A stretch of DNA of 64,000 nt from Macquaria australasica. Taxonomy: Eukaryota > Chordata > Actinopteri > Centrarchiformes > Percichthyidae. A program made the position numbers and the translations under genes. The first letter of the stretch is position 1; every line of letters starts with the position of its first letter. Shown here in pieces: positions 34,001 to 52,718 of the stretch. The stretch lies in assembly GCA_005408345.1 (NCBI GenBank), contig SEMN01000124.1, positions 1-64,000 on the forward strand, read 5' to 3'. The notes under the pieces were generated by a model. It made no database searches. It was given only the letters and a program-made list of their open reading frames with translations, and was not told the DNA's origin.

Positions 34001-34570
34001 TTTAGGAAGCTACTGTCATTTCTAAAGTTGGAAACTTCACAGAGCCAAAGAAAAGATTTAGTACTCTTATTTTTTTTTTTTGTCTCACCATTTAAAATTT
34101 TTAATTAGCTCCTCCGTTTCCATTTTGCAGTGCATTGAAGGACCACTAGCCATCAACACCACTCTCAAAGATCAAGCAAATGATGTATTCTAACCTCTTT
34201 GAGTATAGTTAATTTAGTCACTTTTTGAAGTGAAAGGGCACTACATACTCAAAATCTGGTTACAATTAGTATGTAGTTTGGAACTGTGACAGGCCAAATG
34301 TTTTGTTGATGTGTCATCAGCATTAATTCTCCAGCAAAAGACCCGGCATGCTTATGCTGCCAAGGAATGCAAGCCCTTAGACTTAAGTCAGCTGATTAAT
34401 GTTGGTTTCATTATGTGGGGTGTGAGAGTGAGACTCCTGAGTCTGGAGTTGTTTGAACTTCACTGCAACCTATTTTATACCCTTTTTGTTATAAAATCAT
34501 TATTGTCCTGTGCTGTGTCTAACTGTTGTCCATAATGTTTCTTGTGTTCATCCTCAGATAGATACACAAA
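31091..34570. other. Upstream/first-intron region of zyx, non-coding
   Basis: Contains the 250-bp direct duplication (see separate entry), a short (TA)n at 31457-31474, and long AT-rich stretches. A splice acceptor CATCCTCAG ends at 34557, 13 bases before the zyx ATG. A non-coding first exon must therefore lie upstream, but I could not locate it. Confidence 0.5.
31434..32161 (+). repeat. Direct duplication of about 250 bp
   Basis: 31434-31692 and 31911-32161 are over 90 percent alike, both running from ATCTAAAGGACATCA to CTTTTCCTGGTTAGTTT, with a period of about 475 bp. The copies differ by (TA)n length and a few bases. No coding frame is kept in either. Confidence 0.9.
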
Positions 34571-40804
<6,234 letters not shown>

Positions 40805-42900
40805 TTGGCTGAAGCAGCATCACACAGATTTACTATGAACCAAATCCAAAAGCACAGGATTCATTCAGCTGCCATTTTTGCCTTTGCAACAGGGCTTTAT
40901 TCAGTATATGTACGCAGGTGTGAGTGTGAATGTGCTGTGTGAGAAGGTATGTTTGCATGCAGATAAAGTGTAGTATTCCCCCCGTCTTGGTTCACTTTGC
41001 TTCAGTGCAGAAGTAATGTACTGCATTGAAATAAACTCCCCTCGTCTTTTATTCCCAAATTTCCAACTCTCCAATCTCTCATCGAGCCTTCTTTGTGTAC
41101 TACAACGTATTTTTTGTTGTGCCAATTCTATGTTTACGTTAAACTTTCCAGCATAACTTGCACAAGAACAGTTTGGTAAAAAAAGAGCAGTCTGATGAAA
41201 ATAACGTTGCCTTTCTTTGTCTCTCACCTCAATATTGCTAGTAGCACCATGTACTGAGATATTTCCATCATAAGACTTTCACTGGCTGGTCTCTTTCCCT
41301 GTGTAACTATATATAGAGACAGATTGTTACCATAGGGTGAGGAGTATCAAGGACCTCCCATTTGACCACTCTGCAGATTTCACCACTCTGGTTGGCTGTT
41401 GGTAGAGCATATCTTTAACACTTTGGCAGATGTTGTGCCTGCAAGCATGATTAATGATGCGTTCCTGTCTAGAAAGTGCTTCATAACAGCCAATCTACTC
41501 TGATAGCATTTTAAAGTTATCTAGGGCTAAACGATGACTGCAAAAAAAGATAAAAACAGTGAATGTTGCTCTTTTTGTGATGTGAATTTGATCATTTACA
41601 GGCATGCGTTGAATTTTGTCTTGTTGCTCTCTCTCATTTGATCACACATACTGTATAAGGGCAAAATGAGAACAAAAATCAAAAATAGTTTAGAGCTGAT
41701 TTAACAGAGTATTTTTAGATGCATGCTTTTTGGATGCACAAATTATGAACAAACGGACGAGCACATATTTGCCAAGCACAGATTCCATTCCCAGGATCTC
41801 ATAATTTAAAAAACTGTAGTTATAAATGTCAGCTGCATGGCTGAAAACAGGACCCATTATGTGATTGTTGCACAGTTAATAGTGAAGTTAAATATCACAC
41901 ACATGATCAATTTAGTTTAACTAGAAACCATCTAGAAACATTCTAGTAGTTTTTGATATGCATTTTCTTGGAATCTCTTTCTTTAAATAATACAACTTAT
42001 GGACCTTTTTTTATTAAGTATTAAGGTTATATGTATACCAGTACTAAAATAACCTGTCCTTACAGTAGGATTATAGATCAGTAGCAGCGTTAGCTTTGAG
42101 CTTTAAGAAACAGATGTTATAGTGACCAAATATTTCAAAAACTGTTGGCAAGATTAAGGTTAATAAAACAATTACATGGCATTCAGTGTTTTGACATTCA
42201 TGTATGTTTTTTATCACCTTTTTTGTGTTTGAGCCCATTTTTTTGGTCTTGATCTAGTCTATTGTTACAGTAAATACCACTATTCTTTCCATTATTCATC
42301 TTTTGTACTTTAGTCTCTTCATGTCGATTATATACTATTTGACACTTATCTTACTGTACTGTATTTCATTAACAAATGCTTACAATTATTTGGCTTCATT
42401 TTTAACCTGGAGATGTGCCTTCTCCACTATTGTATTCCATTGTTCCTTTTGAATCGAGCCTGGTTTGCACCCACAGAAATTCATTCCACAAAAAGAAAAC
42501 AGTTGCTACTTGTGCTTGCATTGAGCCTGGTGCAGTATAACACCAGAAGAACTAACATGGCAATAGTCATTCAGCGTTGCATGCTAGCTGTGTAGGTGGT
42601 GGTGGCATTTCTTCTAGTATTATGTCTTTTGTTTGCTCCAACTACTCCACCTTTGTGGCCCTGCCTTTGTCATCACTATGTGATATTATACGTATGATGA
42701 TGCCTTCACAGTTGCATTTATCTGGCGTTTTTGTTGTGTTATGTCCTGTTGTATTACATGCAAATGCCTTGTCTTTTCATATAACTTTTTTATAAATTCC
42801 TGTTTGATATGTGTGAATGTGTATATGTTTAAAAACATTATTTAGCCCCCCCCCCCCGGCTGTATCAAAAGATGAACAAATAAATAAATAAAATGGTAAA
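40805..42900 (+). other. Probable 3' UTR of zyx
   Basis: AT-rich sequence following the zyx stop. AATAAA-type signals occur at about 41030 and repeatedly at 42875-42890 (AAATAAATAAATAAAAT). The latter would give a UTR of about 2 kb. No gene is recognisable on either strand. Confidence 0.5.
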
Positions 42901-44443
42901 TGCCAAACACTTTTGTCTGATTTCTCAACTGTCAGTGGTATATGTTTGTAGTTCTGGACACCTCCAATACATGAAATAGTGTATGCATTAAGTTTCACAA
43001 AATTAGTGTTTGTCATATTTGTTTTGCCACCATATTCTCTCTCTGCTTGGCCTCCATGTGACATCCATGAAACGTGTGCCCAGACTCTCAATGATGTGCT
43101 ACACTGTTACATGACCTCCAGAACACCAAACTGCTCTATCAGTTGTTAACAGCCATGTGTTGCACTGATAATGACGACAGCTGACATGTGTGCGTGTGCA
43201 TCTAAGAGTCTTTCCAGGAAGCGCTTGCCCACATTCAATGCAATGTAACAATGTATAAGCAAAAGCAATTTGTTGGCCTTAACTTACCCGTCCCAGCCTT
43301 CTGTTCTCAAGCCTTTGACACTGCAGACAGAAGGGATAGTGAAAACACAAGTTAGAGTCTTCAATGTTGAGTTTCTCCCGGGTTCACAAACCACAAAACA
43401 TCCACATGCAGTTCCCAGAGTAGAACCACAGTCTTTGCTTCATTATCTGGGCTCTGGGGAGGAGAGTCGTAGACGTAGGCTGCAGAGTTTGTTTTTATCA
43501 GATGAGGAGAGAAGTGAGTGATGAAAAGAGATAGAGAGCTGAGATGACAGCTGTTTGACGGAGGGACAGCAGGAGGTGGGAACACGTGAAACATCAAATG
43601 TAAAAGACAGAGGATGCAACACGCTGGAGAAACGCAGAGCAAGACATCCATAAACCAAGAATGAGTGAAACTCCAATAGAGCTTGAGGTAGGATCTTTTC
43701 CAAAAACAAAATGTTGACGATGTTGTTATGAAGCTGTTTACTATGCTCACGGGGTAACGAGGCTAATACGAGTGTTTCAGTTGATGGAAACTGGAGCAGA
43801 GCCATTTATGTTCCTGGGAAATTATATTTTTTAAATTATGTGGTTTGGTGAGGTCTGCAGCGTGCCCAAATTGTGTTGCTTACAAAGTTGGATGCCAAAA
43901 TACAAACTGAGATTGTTTTTATTAGCATTTTCTAGTTTTCAGAGTAAGACAGAAAACACACTGTACATGGACAAGCTGCTAGCCAGTAAGAGTGATATTA
44001 ACGTGGTATAATTTTACTGAACTGTAAAGTAATAGTAAATTATATATCAGTGGACATATCTATAGTTATGCCGTTTAAGCTAGTGTCATGGTTTCTCTGA
44101 TTAAAACTTCAAATACATGATGTGGCAGCTCTTGATAATGTTTGATGGCGACAGTTTGTTTCTAAACTGAGTGGGCTCTTACACGCCAGCAGTGTTTGTT
44201 GCTGCTGGCGTGTTTGTTGAAAGTAGAGAGAGCAGAAATTCCTCAGTGGTTCTTTGAGGAAAGATTAAGAGGCCTCTTGTGCAGAGCAGTGGAAATGACT
44301 CAAGCTGTGATCAGATGTTAAAGCATGGATGTGTTTTGGAGAGAAGTGGATGATCAGGGGGTTCTGGTATACCAGGAATCTCCCAGTTCTATTAAGATCT
44401 TTGATAGATTGAGTAAATGGTCTACAACAGTGTAGACCCCCCC

Positions 44444-44476
<33 letters not shown>

Positions 44477-44823
44477 CACCTCGGAAGGGGTTGTAAGACA
44501 AATCTAGCCACACAAAATTTTGCTTAATTTTTCTGGCTTTTCTCAATTCTTTGTTTTTTGGGGTTTTTTTGAACAGTGGAGATAGTAAAATGAAACACCC
44601 TGGTGAGGACACATCACCGTTGGGTTAAACTGCTCACAGCCCAAAGACATAGCAACCTGTGATAAGAGATCATTGGTGGACATTTCATATTATATAAGGT
44701 TGAAAACAGTGGCCTACATCATTCTCTTTAACATCTGCGCTGGGCTTATTTCCTCGATTATCAACATCAAATTTTCTAAAATGTTGACCCAGTTACATTC
44801 TTGTTTCACTTGCTCACTTCCAG
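42901..44823. other. zyx-kel intergenic region, with (CA)n
   Basis: Non-coding. It holds a C-run plus (CA)n at 44437-44474 and a 12-bp perfect hairpin at 44181-44213. The first exon of kel (start codon) should lie here, but I could not assign it: the ATGs near 44590 and 44781 do not join the next exon in frame. Confidence 0.45.
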
Positions 44824-47800
44824 CCTCAGCTATCAGTCCAGCCATCATCACAGCCAGAACCTGAGAGGTGGCTTCAGCCTCCACCTCTGTTTCAGCTGCC
44901 AGTCCCCACCCGAGATCCCTCCGAGACCCATCAACAAACCCAGCTCCGGCCTGAGCTCCAGCTGTCAGAGTCTAACCCTGAGCACCACCACCAAGCAAAG
45001 CCAGTGTGGATAAACCATCGAAGGCTGCTTCTCCTCTTTTTGGGGTTCTCCTTATGTGCCGCCATTCTGGGAATAATTTACTATATAAATCAGCATCAAA
45101 ATAGGACCAATTACCAGGCAGGCTATGGTAGGCCTCCAGGGAAACCCAACGGCGCAACATCATCACACAATAAATTCAGAATGTGCCATTTTGTCTAACT
45201 CCTCTCTCACTCTTTCCTGTAGAGACTCCATGTCTCTCCCCAGCCTGTCAGTGGGCCTCAGCCCGTCTGTCCATGTCTGCTGATCCCTTCACGCAGCCCT
45301 GTGATTACTTCTTGTTCACGTGTGGATCTGACAGACTTTCGCCAGACAGTGGGGGGAGACAAAGAGGTCAGGGCATCCCTGGACATCCACAGAACCAGAA
45401 GCAAAATATTGTGTGGCCAGAGAGGAGAGTACGAAGTAAAGAGAGAGAAGACAGAGGACTGAGAGAGGAGAAAATACTGGAAAGAAAAACTGTGCTGCTG
45501 AAGTATCTCATGGAGATTTTGGGTAGGAGTCTGCAACCAAAAATGTCCTCTAATGTCCATCACTCTGCATTGTATTGCCTTATCCAATCATTTTTCTGTA
45601 TATTACATATCATAGTATAGTATATTGTCTGAATTGTGTTTTTCCTGATGTGTCTGTCAGAATCAAATGACAGACCGAGTAGTACAGCAGTGCAGAAGGC
45701 CAAAGGATTCTACCATTCTTGTTTGGACACCAAATCCATAGAGACTGCTGGAGCAGAGCCCTTCCTCACACTCATCCAGAAAGTGAGATAATTCTGTGCT
45801 CTTAAAATGTGGGCCTTTGTCTGATAAATACCAAAAGAAAGGTTGTCGAATGCAATGTTTCTATATCACCTCTCTTTATGGCTTAGGGGGAAATAATTGG
45901 TCCATTATACACGGCATCATTTCCAGCTGACTTTGTAATGTTTAGAGTTGTTTCGTTTTAAAATGAGAACCCTGCAGAGCTAACATGCTGATGTTCAGCA
46001 GGTATAATCAGCATGTTCGCATTCTAGCAATTAGCTCAAAGCACAGCCTAGCATGGCTGTAGATTCTTGTTTAAATTGGTTGGCCCAAAGCAGGTGCTAT
46101 AATTGCAAGTAATAAATTGTCATAACAACTTAGTAGAGTTTTTCCTGTTTGACAAAGGGACTTAGAACCAGAACTTCACATATTTGTTTCAGATTGGAGA
46201 TGCATTACTTGTAAAGGACACATGTTTAAAGCTGTTTTGTTTATTTTATCATCTGTGGCCCTCTCTTACTTCTGCATATATTATGCATATTATGCAGCTG
46301 GGAGGCTGGGCAGTATCAGGCCAATGGAATCAGACTGATCTCAACTCCACCCTGAGCCTGCTGATGAGAGACTACGCCACCTTTCCATTCTTCAACCTCT
46401 ATGTGGGCAAAGACCCAAATGAAATTGCCCGTGGAAAAACCAAAAGATACATACAGGCCAGTATCCACTAGGATAATTTCTAAGTCCTATCATGCTGGTG
46501 GGAGCACTGCCAGGCAAAGAAGGCTTTATGTTATTGCTTTAACTCAAGTCTCCTCTTTGTCAACAGATTGATCAGCCAGATCTGTTGATCCCGATTGAAT
46601 GGAACAGCAAGACACAGAAGTCTCAAGCTAACACTCAGGTTGATGACTTAGCCAGACCTCTATTGATTCAAGAAACATCTTTTAATGAATACAACAATAT
46701 TCATCCATCCCACTAATACATTCCTTTTATCATTCTCCTGTCTCTTTTCATCCAGACGTTACGTCCCTTCTTGGCATCATGTCAGAGGTACCTGGCATTG
46801 TTGGGGGCCCCGTCCAGCAGCAGCATGATCCACGTGGGCACGTTCATCTCTCTGTCCTCTGAGCTCGCTGTGGCTGCTGCCCCTCTGCACTATCGCCTAT
46901 CGAAAGGACAGCTCTATCAGCGCATGACCATCAAAGAGCTACAGGTACCAGAGGAGGACGATGTGTTGTTATACACACACACTGTGTCTGAATCCGCTGT
47001 AATAATTTTTTTTTTAATGTAAATATGCCAACAGAGTCAGGCCCCTGCCATTGATTGGTTGGGCTGTCTGCGGGCCGCTTTCCATCCACTGCCCCTCATC
47101 GAAGATGATCATGTCCTTCTGCATAACTTACCCTACATTGTGCAAATGTCCCGTATCATTAGCAAATGGCTGAACAAGCATGAGCTGAGCACCAGGTACT
47201 GTAAGTGCCACAAAACAACTGACAATGTAATATGCATAGACTTTTCATTTTTTCTTTTTTGACCTTGTGCTGCCACATTTGATTCCACTCAGCGCCCCCC
47301 TTCATACTTACATGGTCCTCAATCTGCTGCACACCCTGACGCCTGCTCTAGACTCCAGTTTTGCTGAAACAGCGAAGAATTTGTCTGTGGCTCTGGGTAA
47401 CACTGATGGGGTGAGTCGACACAGACGTAGCCTTCTGTACTTTTTTTGACACCAAGATCACACCTATGAGTTGGTTTGTTGATTCACATCTTCAGTATGA
47501 ACTTCTTCACCAGGTAGCTCCTCGCTGGAAACACTGTGTGTTAGAGACTGAGAGAGGGTTTGACTTAGTTCTTACAGACCTTCTCAGTGAAAGGACAGCA
47601 CACAGAGAGGTAAGTAGTTACCATAAGGATTTGGAACATAATGAATTAAGCAGCGATTTAATTCATAAAGCCGATATAAAGTGTGTTTAAGATTTTTATT
47701 GTTCAACAGGCAGAGGAGATTATTCAAAATATCTTTTCCTCCTTCAAGTCCAAATTACATAAACTCAAGTGGACAGATCAGAAGTCTCTCCAGTTTGTCA

Positions 47801-49566
47801 TGAAAAAGGTAACATGTGAAGCGAATTATTGTCTTTTTGAAACTGCATTTTGTTGGTGTTTTGTTATCAATAAAGGCCTGTTTTCTTCCAGGTTCAGTCT
47901 TTAATTCCGCGACTTTGGACTACAAAAGAGATCTCTAGTGAGGCTGAGCTTGACATGCTTTTTTCCAAGGTACATTACAGACCTCCATTGGCTCTAACAG
48001 ATTACCTGTATAAATATGTTCACCTCTATCTGATCTCTTTTCCCAGTGAGTTTAAACCTAGTTAAACCAACCCAAACTCACTTAACATTTGTCTAATAAA
48101 TGTTGTGCATGTTATGCATTTTATGGAAATGCAAAAAACTCAAATAGTCAGTTTAATACTAATGTTGAATTTGTGATCACCAACTTAAGTTTAGACTTAC
48201 AGTTTTTTTTCTCATTTCTTATTAATGAGAGTATGGAAATGGTCAATGTGCTTTCAGACGCACTCAATGTAAACCCAGGAGTCCATCCATTCTATGGATC
48301 TGGTCTTTAATTGTGACTGCTAAGGGGAGTACAGCTGAAAACAAAGAACACGCTGACTCTACAACCTGTATGATTCCAGGTGACAGTCAGCACCAACAGC
48401 TTCTTCTCCAACTACGTCCAGCTACTGTCCTTGTGGCAAAAGAGACGCAGTCACCTCTTGACTGAGCTCACTGAGGCGGCTGATGTGTAAGTCTCTGCCT
48501 CTATTCTTACAGTTAAGAAGATGAAGATGAATGTTTTGAGCATGTATTTAATCTTCTCTTGTTTCTTTTAGTCTGTCTGTCACACCATTTCTCCTGGGTA
48601 ATGAGCTCCTCTTTCCCATGGGAATGTTTGTCCCCTCTCTCTTCCATCCTACCTATCCTAGGTAAAGTGTACACTGATTTTAAAAGCACTATTTATTTTT
48701 TAATTTTTCCATTTTATTATTAAACATCATAATACACACTTTGTTTTCTTGTTTTATTTTTTAACAGGGCAATGAATTATGGTGTAATGGGTTTCCTTAT
48801 CGCCAAAGATATCCTCCACCTGATTCTGCCTGACAGTAAGAGAAGCTCGCATTTGTTCTCCACTTGTGTTTGACATCATGTTTAGGTTACATTAACTGTA
48901 AATTACCTTAATAATACTGTTTTTTAGCCATCAAAACTGCCTTCCAGACTGTTTACTGCAATATCATATAAATCTCTCTGTTGTTTTGTAGTTTACTCTC
49001 AGAGTGACACGGTGCATGCTGTGGGGGAATGTGTGTGGGCTCACTACCTCACTGTGACAGAAAAGGCAGGCCGAGGTGGAGTGTTTTCTCTCTCAACAGC
49101 GCAGCAGCAGGAGGTGTGGGTGCAGTATTCTGCACTGCAGATAGCCTTGAAGGTGAGCAGCTATCTTCAGGCTTCAGTCTCTGCGTGTATGACAACATTA
49201 AGCTCATAACTTCCACATTTTGTCCACGTCTTTCCTCAGGCTTATCACCAGACTCTGAAGAACCGTCCGAGTGACACTTCCATCTCAGGACTGTCGCACA
49301 CTCGTCTGTGTCTCACCTCTTTTTCTCAGGTACTGTGCTTCTGTTATTAGGTTTCAATTTGCATTTCCTCCTTTCCTCTCAAGTTCTGATCCCATGTTTT
49401 TTAATCTATTCTTTTCCAGGTTAACTGCGACTCAGACCCATACCATGAACTCATGCCCTTGGAGCCTTCCTTCTTGATTACAGTCATTTGTGCCAAATCT
49501 GACCTGTGTCCTACAAGCCTACAGTGCCTCAATAACACCCAGCAGCATTCATTACCAACATGCTGA
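44824..49566 (+). CDS. kel: Kell-type M13 family membrane protein (first exon not found)
   Basis: Exons: 44824-45127, 45223-45522, 45661-45782, 46298-46456, 46567-46638, 46756-46944, 47035-47195, 47293-47410, 47514-47609, 47710-47808, 47892-47969, 48380-48486, 48572-48661, 48768-48835, 48992-49152, 49240-49329, 49420-49566; 786 residues without the start exon. Type II topology: a long Gln/Pro-rich cytoplasmic tail, one membrane span (LLLLFLGFSLCAAILGIIYYI), then the extracellular M13 domain with PACQWA, PCDYFLFTCG and NYGVMGF. Where M13 enzymes have HExxH this protein has KDILH: the first His and the Glu are lost. The Glu of the third ligand region is kept (QQEVWV) but the following Asp is not. 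The human orthologue cleaves big endothelin-3 and pairs with XK; this version should not be catalytic. Confidence 0.9.
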
Positions 49567-50066
49567 ATACACTCCTCTGAAGACCAGCGAGTTTTGTTTT
49601 TGTAGTTACTGATTATTATGGATTGTCTGGCAAACTATTGACTATCGCCACACTGTGGATGTTGGCAAATTGTTGTTAGAATAAAGATATAACAGATATT
49701 TATGGTGAGCCAAGAAAACCCTGACATTTTTTGTATCAGTAGTTATTGTTAAGATATGTTCGTATATCCAATATACAAACTGCATTAGTGTAAATAAAAT
49801 AAACATCTGAAAAACTATTTTCACTTCATGTTTCACTTTTTCACTTTATATACTGCCATGGTAAAACCCATTAGGTTTAAATGAGCTCCTAATCATAGTT
49901 CTGGACCAGCAGTTACACAGCAACTAAAGAACTGTTATTTTTCAGAAATAAAAATCACAGAATTACCATTTGAAAATCAGGCCATATGTGCCTGTCAAAC
50001 CTTCCAACAGTCAGCTGGGTAGTTTTCAGATTTCTTTGTGAAATATGAACTAGGCTACCAGCACAA
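49567..50066. other. kel 3' UTR and upstream region of the histone gene
   Basis: AATAAA signals lie at about 49680 and 49795. Nothing else is recognisable. Confidence 0.5.
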
Positions 50067-52145
50067 ATGCGGAGGAAAGCCAAAGCCACAAAGGCCTCAC
50101 CGCGGGGCGCACTGGGAACTGCTAATATCAACATTAAAGCAAGAGAAAATACACATTTGAATGTGATAAAACAAGTAGGGAGACCTACTAAAACTCCGAC
50201 CGGGAAGGGTCTTGGAAAAGCAGGAGCCAAGCGTTTGGGCCGACTACTGAAACGAGCCATCCAGGACCAGGACCAGGAGTCCACAGGAAAGGGAAAGGTT
50301 GCTCTGCCAAGTGAGTAACGGACTTTAAGCTAGCAGTTAGTTACCTTTAGCTGGCTTGTCACAGCAATACACGAGTTTATGGACGCTTAAAGTTCCGTTA
50401 AGGGTTAAATAATTCACGTTTTATCTTGTGGTCTTTTTGTTAACTAGTGTTTTAACTTTCTCCAGCCAACGTGTAACCCAGCTTGGGGGTTTGTTCCCTA
50501 CCTGAGGAGGATCACTTCAAACGCAGATGGTTGTGGTTGGGAGATTTTAGACTTAATCTTTCAAACTTTTAAATCAAGAAAAAGAAATTATTTATGAAAA
50601 AAATGCAGTGCGTTTGAAATGTATGAAATCAAATATACAATAATCATTTTATTTTATTCAGTGACACTTTGAAACAGCAGTTGGACCTTCATGTTAGGAA
50701 ATAAAAAAGTGTACACAAAGCTCTCACTGCCAAGAATACAATCCTGGGGGAATATGCTGAAGCCTATGTGTTTAAAATTTGTGGGTCTAATAGTAGTCAA
50801 ATTTAAAATGTATTCAGTCCAAAATACCCCAAAAAATACATGACCTCAGTGTCCTTAATGATAGCCCTGACTGATAACATTTATATTAGACTATAACTTA
50901 GTTTATATTTATCCTCTCACAAAAATCATGATTTGCATTAGGTCCTTGGAACAAGATACAAAATCTGTATTCTTATATCCTCTTTTTAATTTAGTTTATT
51001 TTGTGACGTCACACAACCTTCTCCTGTCTTTACTGATCTCTCAGAGACTCCTGTTCGCCTTTTCAAGCATCAGATTCAAACGAAGGCTGAGAATGCACCC
51101 AAGACGGACACTGCAAAGCCAGTCTCACCTCATGTCTCCCAGCTCATCCTCAGTGTGGTTTCCCAGTGCAAACACCGAGGTGGGATCTCTATGGCAGAGC
51201 TCAAGCAGACGCTGGCTTCTGAAGGCTACGATGTCACCAAGAACAGCAGGCGGGTGAAGGTGGTGACCAACAGGCTGGTTAACAATGAGACACTTGTACG
51301 AACTACAAGAAATGCATCATTCAGACTCAACAATAAGGTAAAATAACCTTTGCCTATATAATTTGGTAACATGCCTGTCCTGTAAATTTGGGTTTAGTTA
51401 ACGGGACATACAACACTGGATGACAAACAGTAGGGCAGAAAATTGCTGCTGCAATTCTCTGTACATGTTATACATATACATTTAGTTTGTTGGGATGTGG
51501 CCAAAAGTGTAACATACTTAAGTTTCAATCCATTGAGAGCAACAGCAATTTTCCTCCTCATGTGATGCAGTGTTGACTTGACCTTTACATTTCACTGTAC
51601 AAGTTAGAGACAACAGTCTTTGTCTTGTCAACAATAATCCAAAATTACCTGTAACTTTCAATCCTTTTTTTCCCTACATAAATCAGAAACAGACAGACAC
51701 AAAGCAAGTAAAGACAAGTAGTGTGAAATCCCCAAAACCAACAGGAGATCTGAAGCAGAGCAAAGCAGCCAGCAAATCCCCCAAAGGAGCAGAAAAGTCA
51801 CAGAGACAAGCCAGAAAGACTCTCAGAGCAGCAGCCAAATCACACAAAGTAACAGGCAAGACTCGTAAAGCAGCAGCCAAATTGCACAAACCAAGAAGGA
51901 AGACACCCAAAGCAAGAAGAAAGTCGCCAAAGCCAGCAGGGAAGAAACGCAGATCTCCAACAAACCGAGCGGCACGGGTTCGAAAGTCACCAAGGAAGAC
52001 TCAAGGGGCTCGGAGACGTCGACCAAAACAAAACCAACATCCATCTAAAACTTCCCGGAAAAGACAGCCACCAAGACGGAGGCTTCCTAAAACAAGACGG
52101 CAACAGCAACGTCAGGTTGCCAGGAGAAGAGCTTACTACTATTAG
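50067..52145 (+). CDS. Linker histone H1-like protein with introns
   Basis: Exons 50067-50310, 51045-51337 and 51687-52145 join in frame to give 331 aa. Exon 2 encodes the winged-helix H15 domain (HVSQLILSVVSQCKHRGGISMAELKQTL...RLVNNETLVRTT...SFRLNN). Exon 3 is an almost pure Lys/Arg/Pro/Ala tail with many SPK motifs (KSPKP, KSPRK), ending RRRAYYY. The N-terminal 80 residues are basic and unlike somatic H1. Somatic H1 genes lack introns; intron-bearing H1s are typically germline forms (H1-8/H1oo or testis variants). I therefore infer a germline linker histone but cannot assign the subtype. It would bind nucleosome entry/exit DNA. Confidence 0.8.
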
Positions 52146-52718
52146 AATTAGCATTTAGAGTAATTTATGGTGAGCTGTAATAAACTCAAACCTCTCTAGC
52201 AACCTGAAATTATGTTTTCTTTTGATGCATCAGCTGTGTTGAAAATGTATTTTCTGTCTAATTTTCATTTTACAGTTCCATGTTCTCAGGGAAATCCATG
52301 TACTTTATCATCTCGTAATATTTTGTCTCCACTGTGCATCTCATTTACTTCTGTGAACTCTTCTCATATATGAAACAAAATCACTCATTATTTAGTCATA
52401 TAGTTTAATGTAACTGTACTGACTGATAATCCAAAACTCAGTAATTGGTGCGATTGATAATGGTATAAAAAACAGTCATGCTTCTACATGAAAAGGTAAC
52501 AATGGGTACAGAAACTTATGTATATGGTGGCCAAGCACCGTCATACATGTATACACATCCAGTGTATAACAGGATACATGTCTGTAGTTCACGGGCATCA
52601 CAGGTGAAATGGACATTTGGCCCAACGTTTCCATCATATCCTTTCCAAGTCCATTAATAAATGTCCGTGTACTCTACTGTCTCTGCCTGGTCAACATCAG
52701 TAGTTCATTGACTGTTTG
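52146..52718. other. Convergent 3' regions of the histone gene and emg1
   Basis: The histone stop at 52145 and the emg1 stop at 52719 face each other across about 570 bp. The region holds the two 3' UTRs and no other gene. Confidence 0.6.

Noticed and set aside
44590..44604. ATG AAA CAC CCT G|GTGAGG as kel exon 1.
   Set aside because: Ends in phase 1, whereas the next exon needs phase 0; the join gives an early stop.
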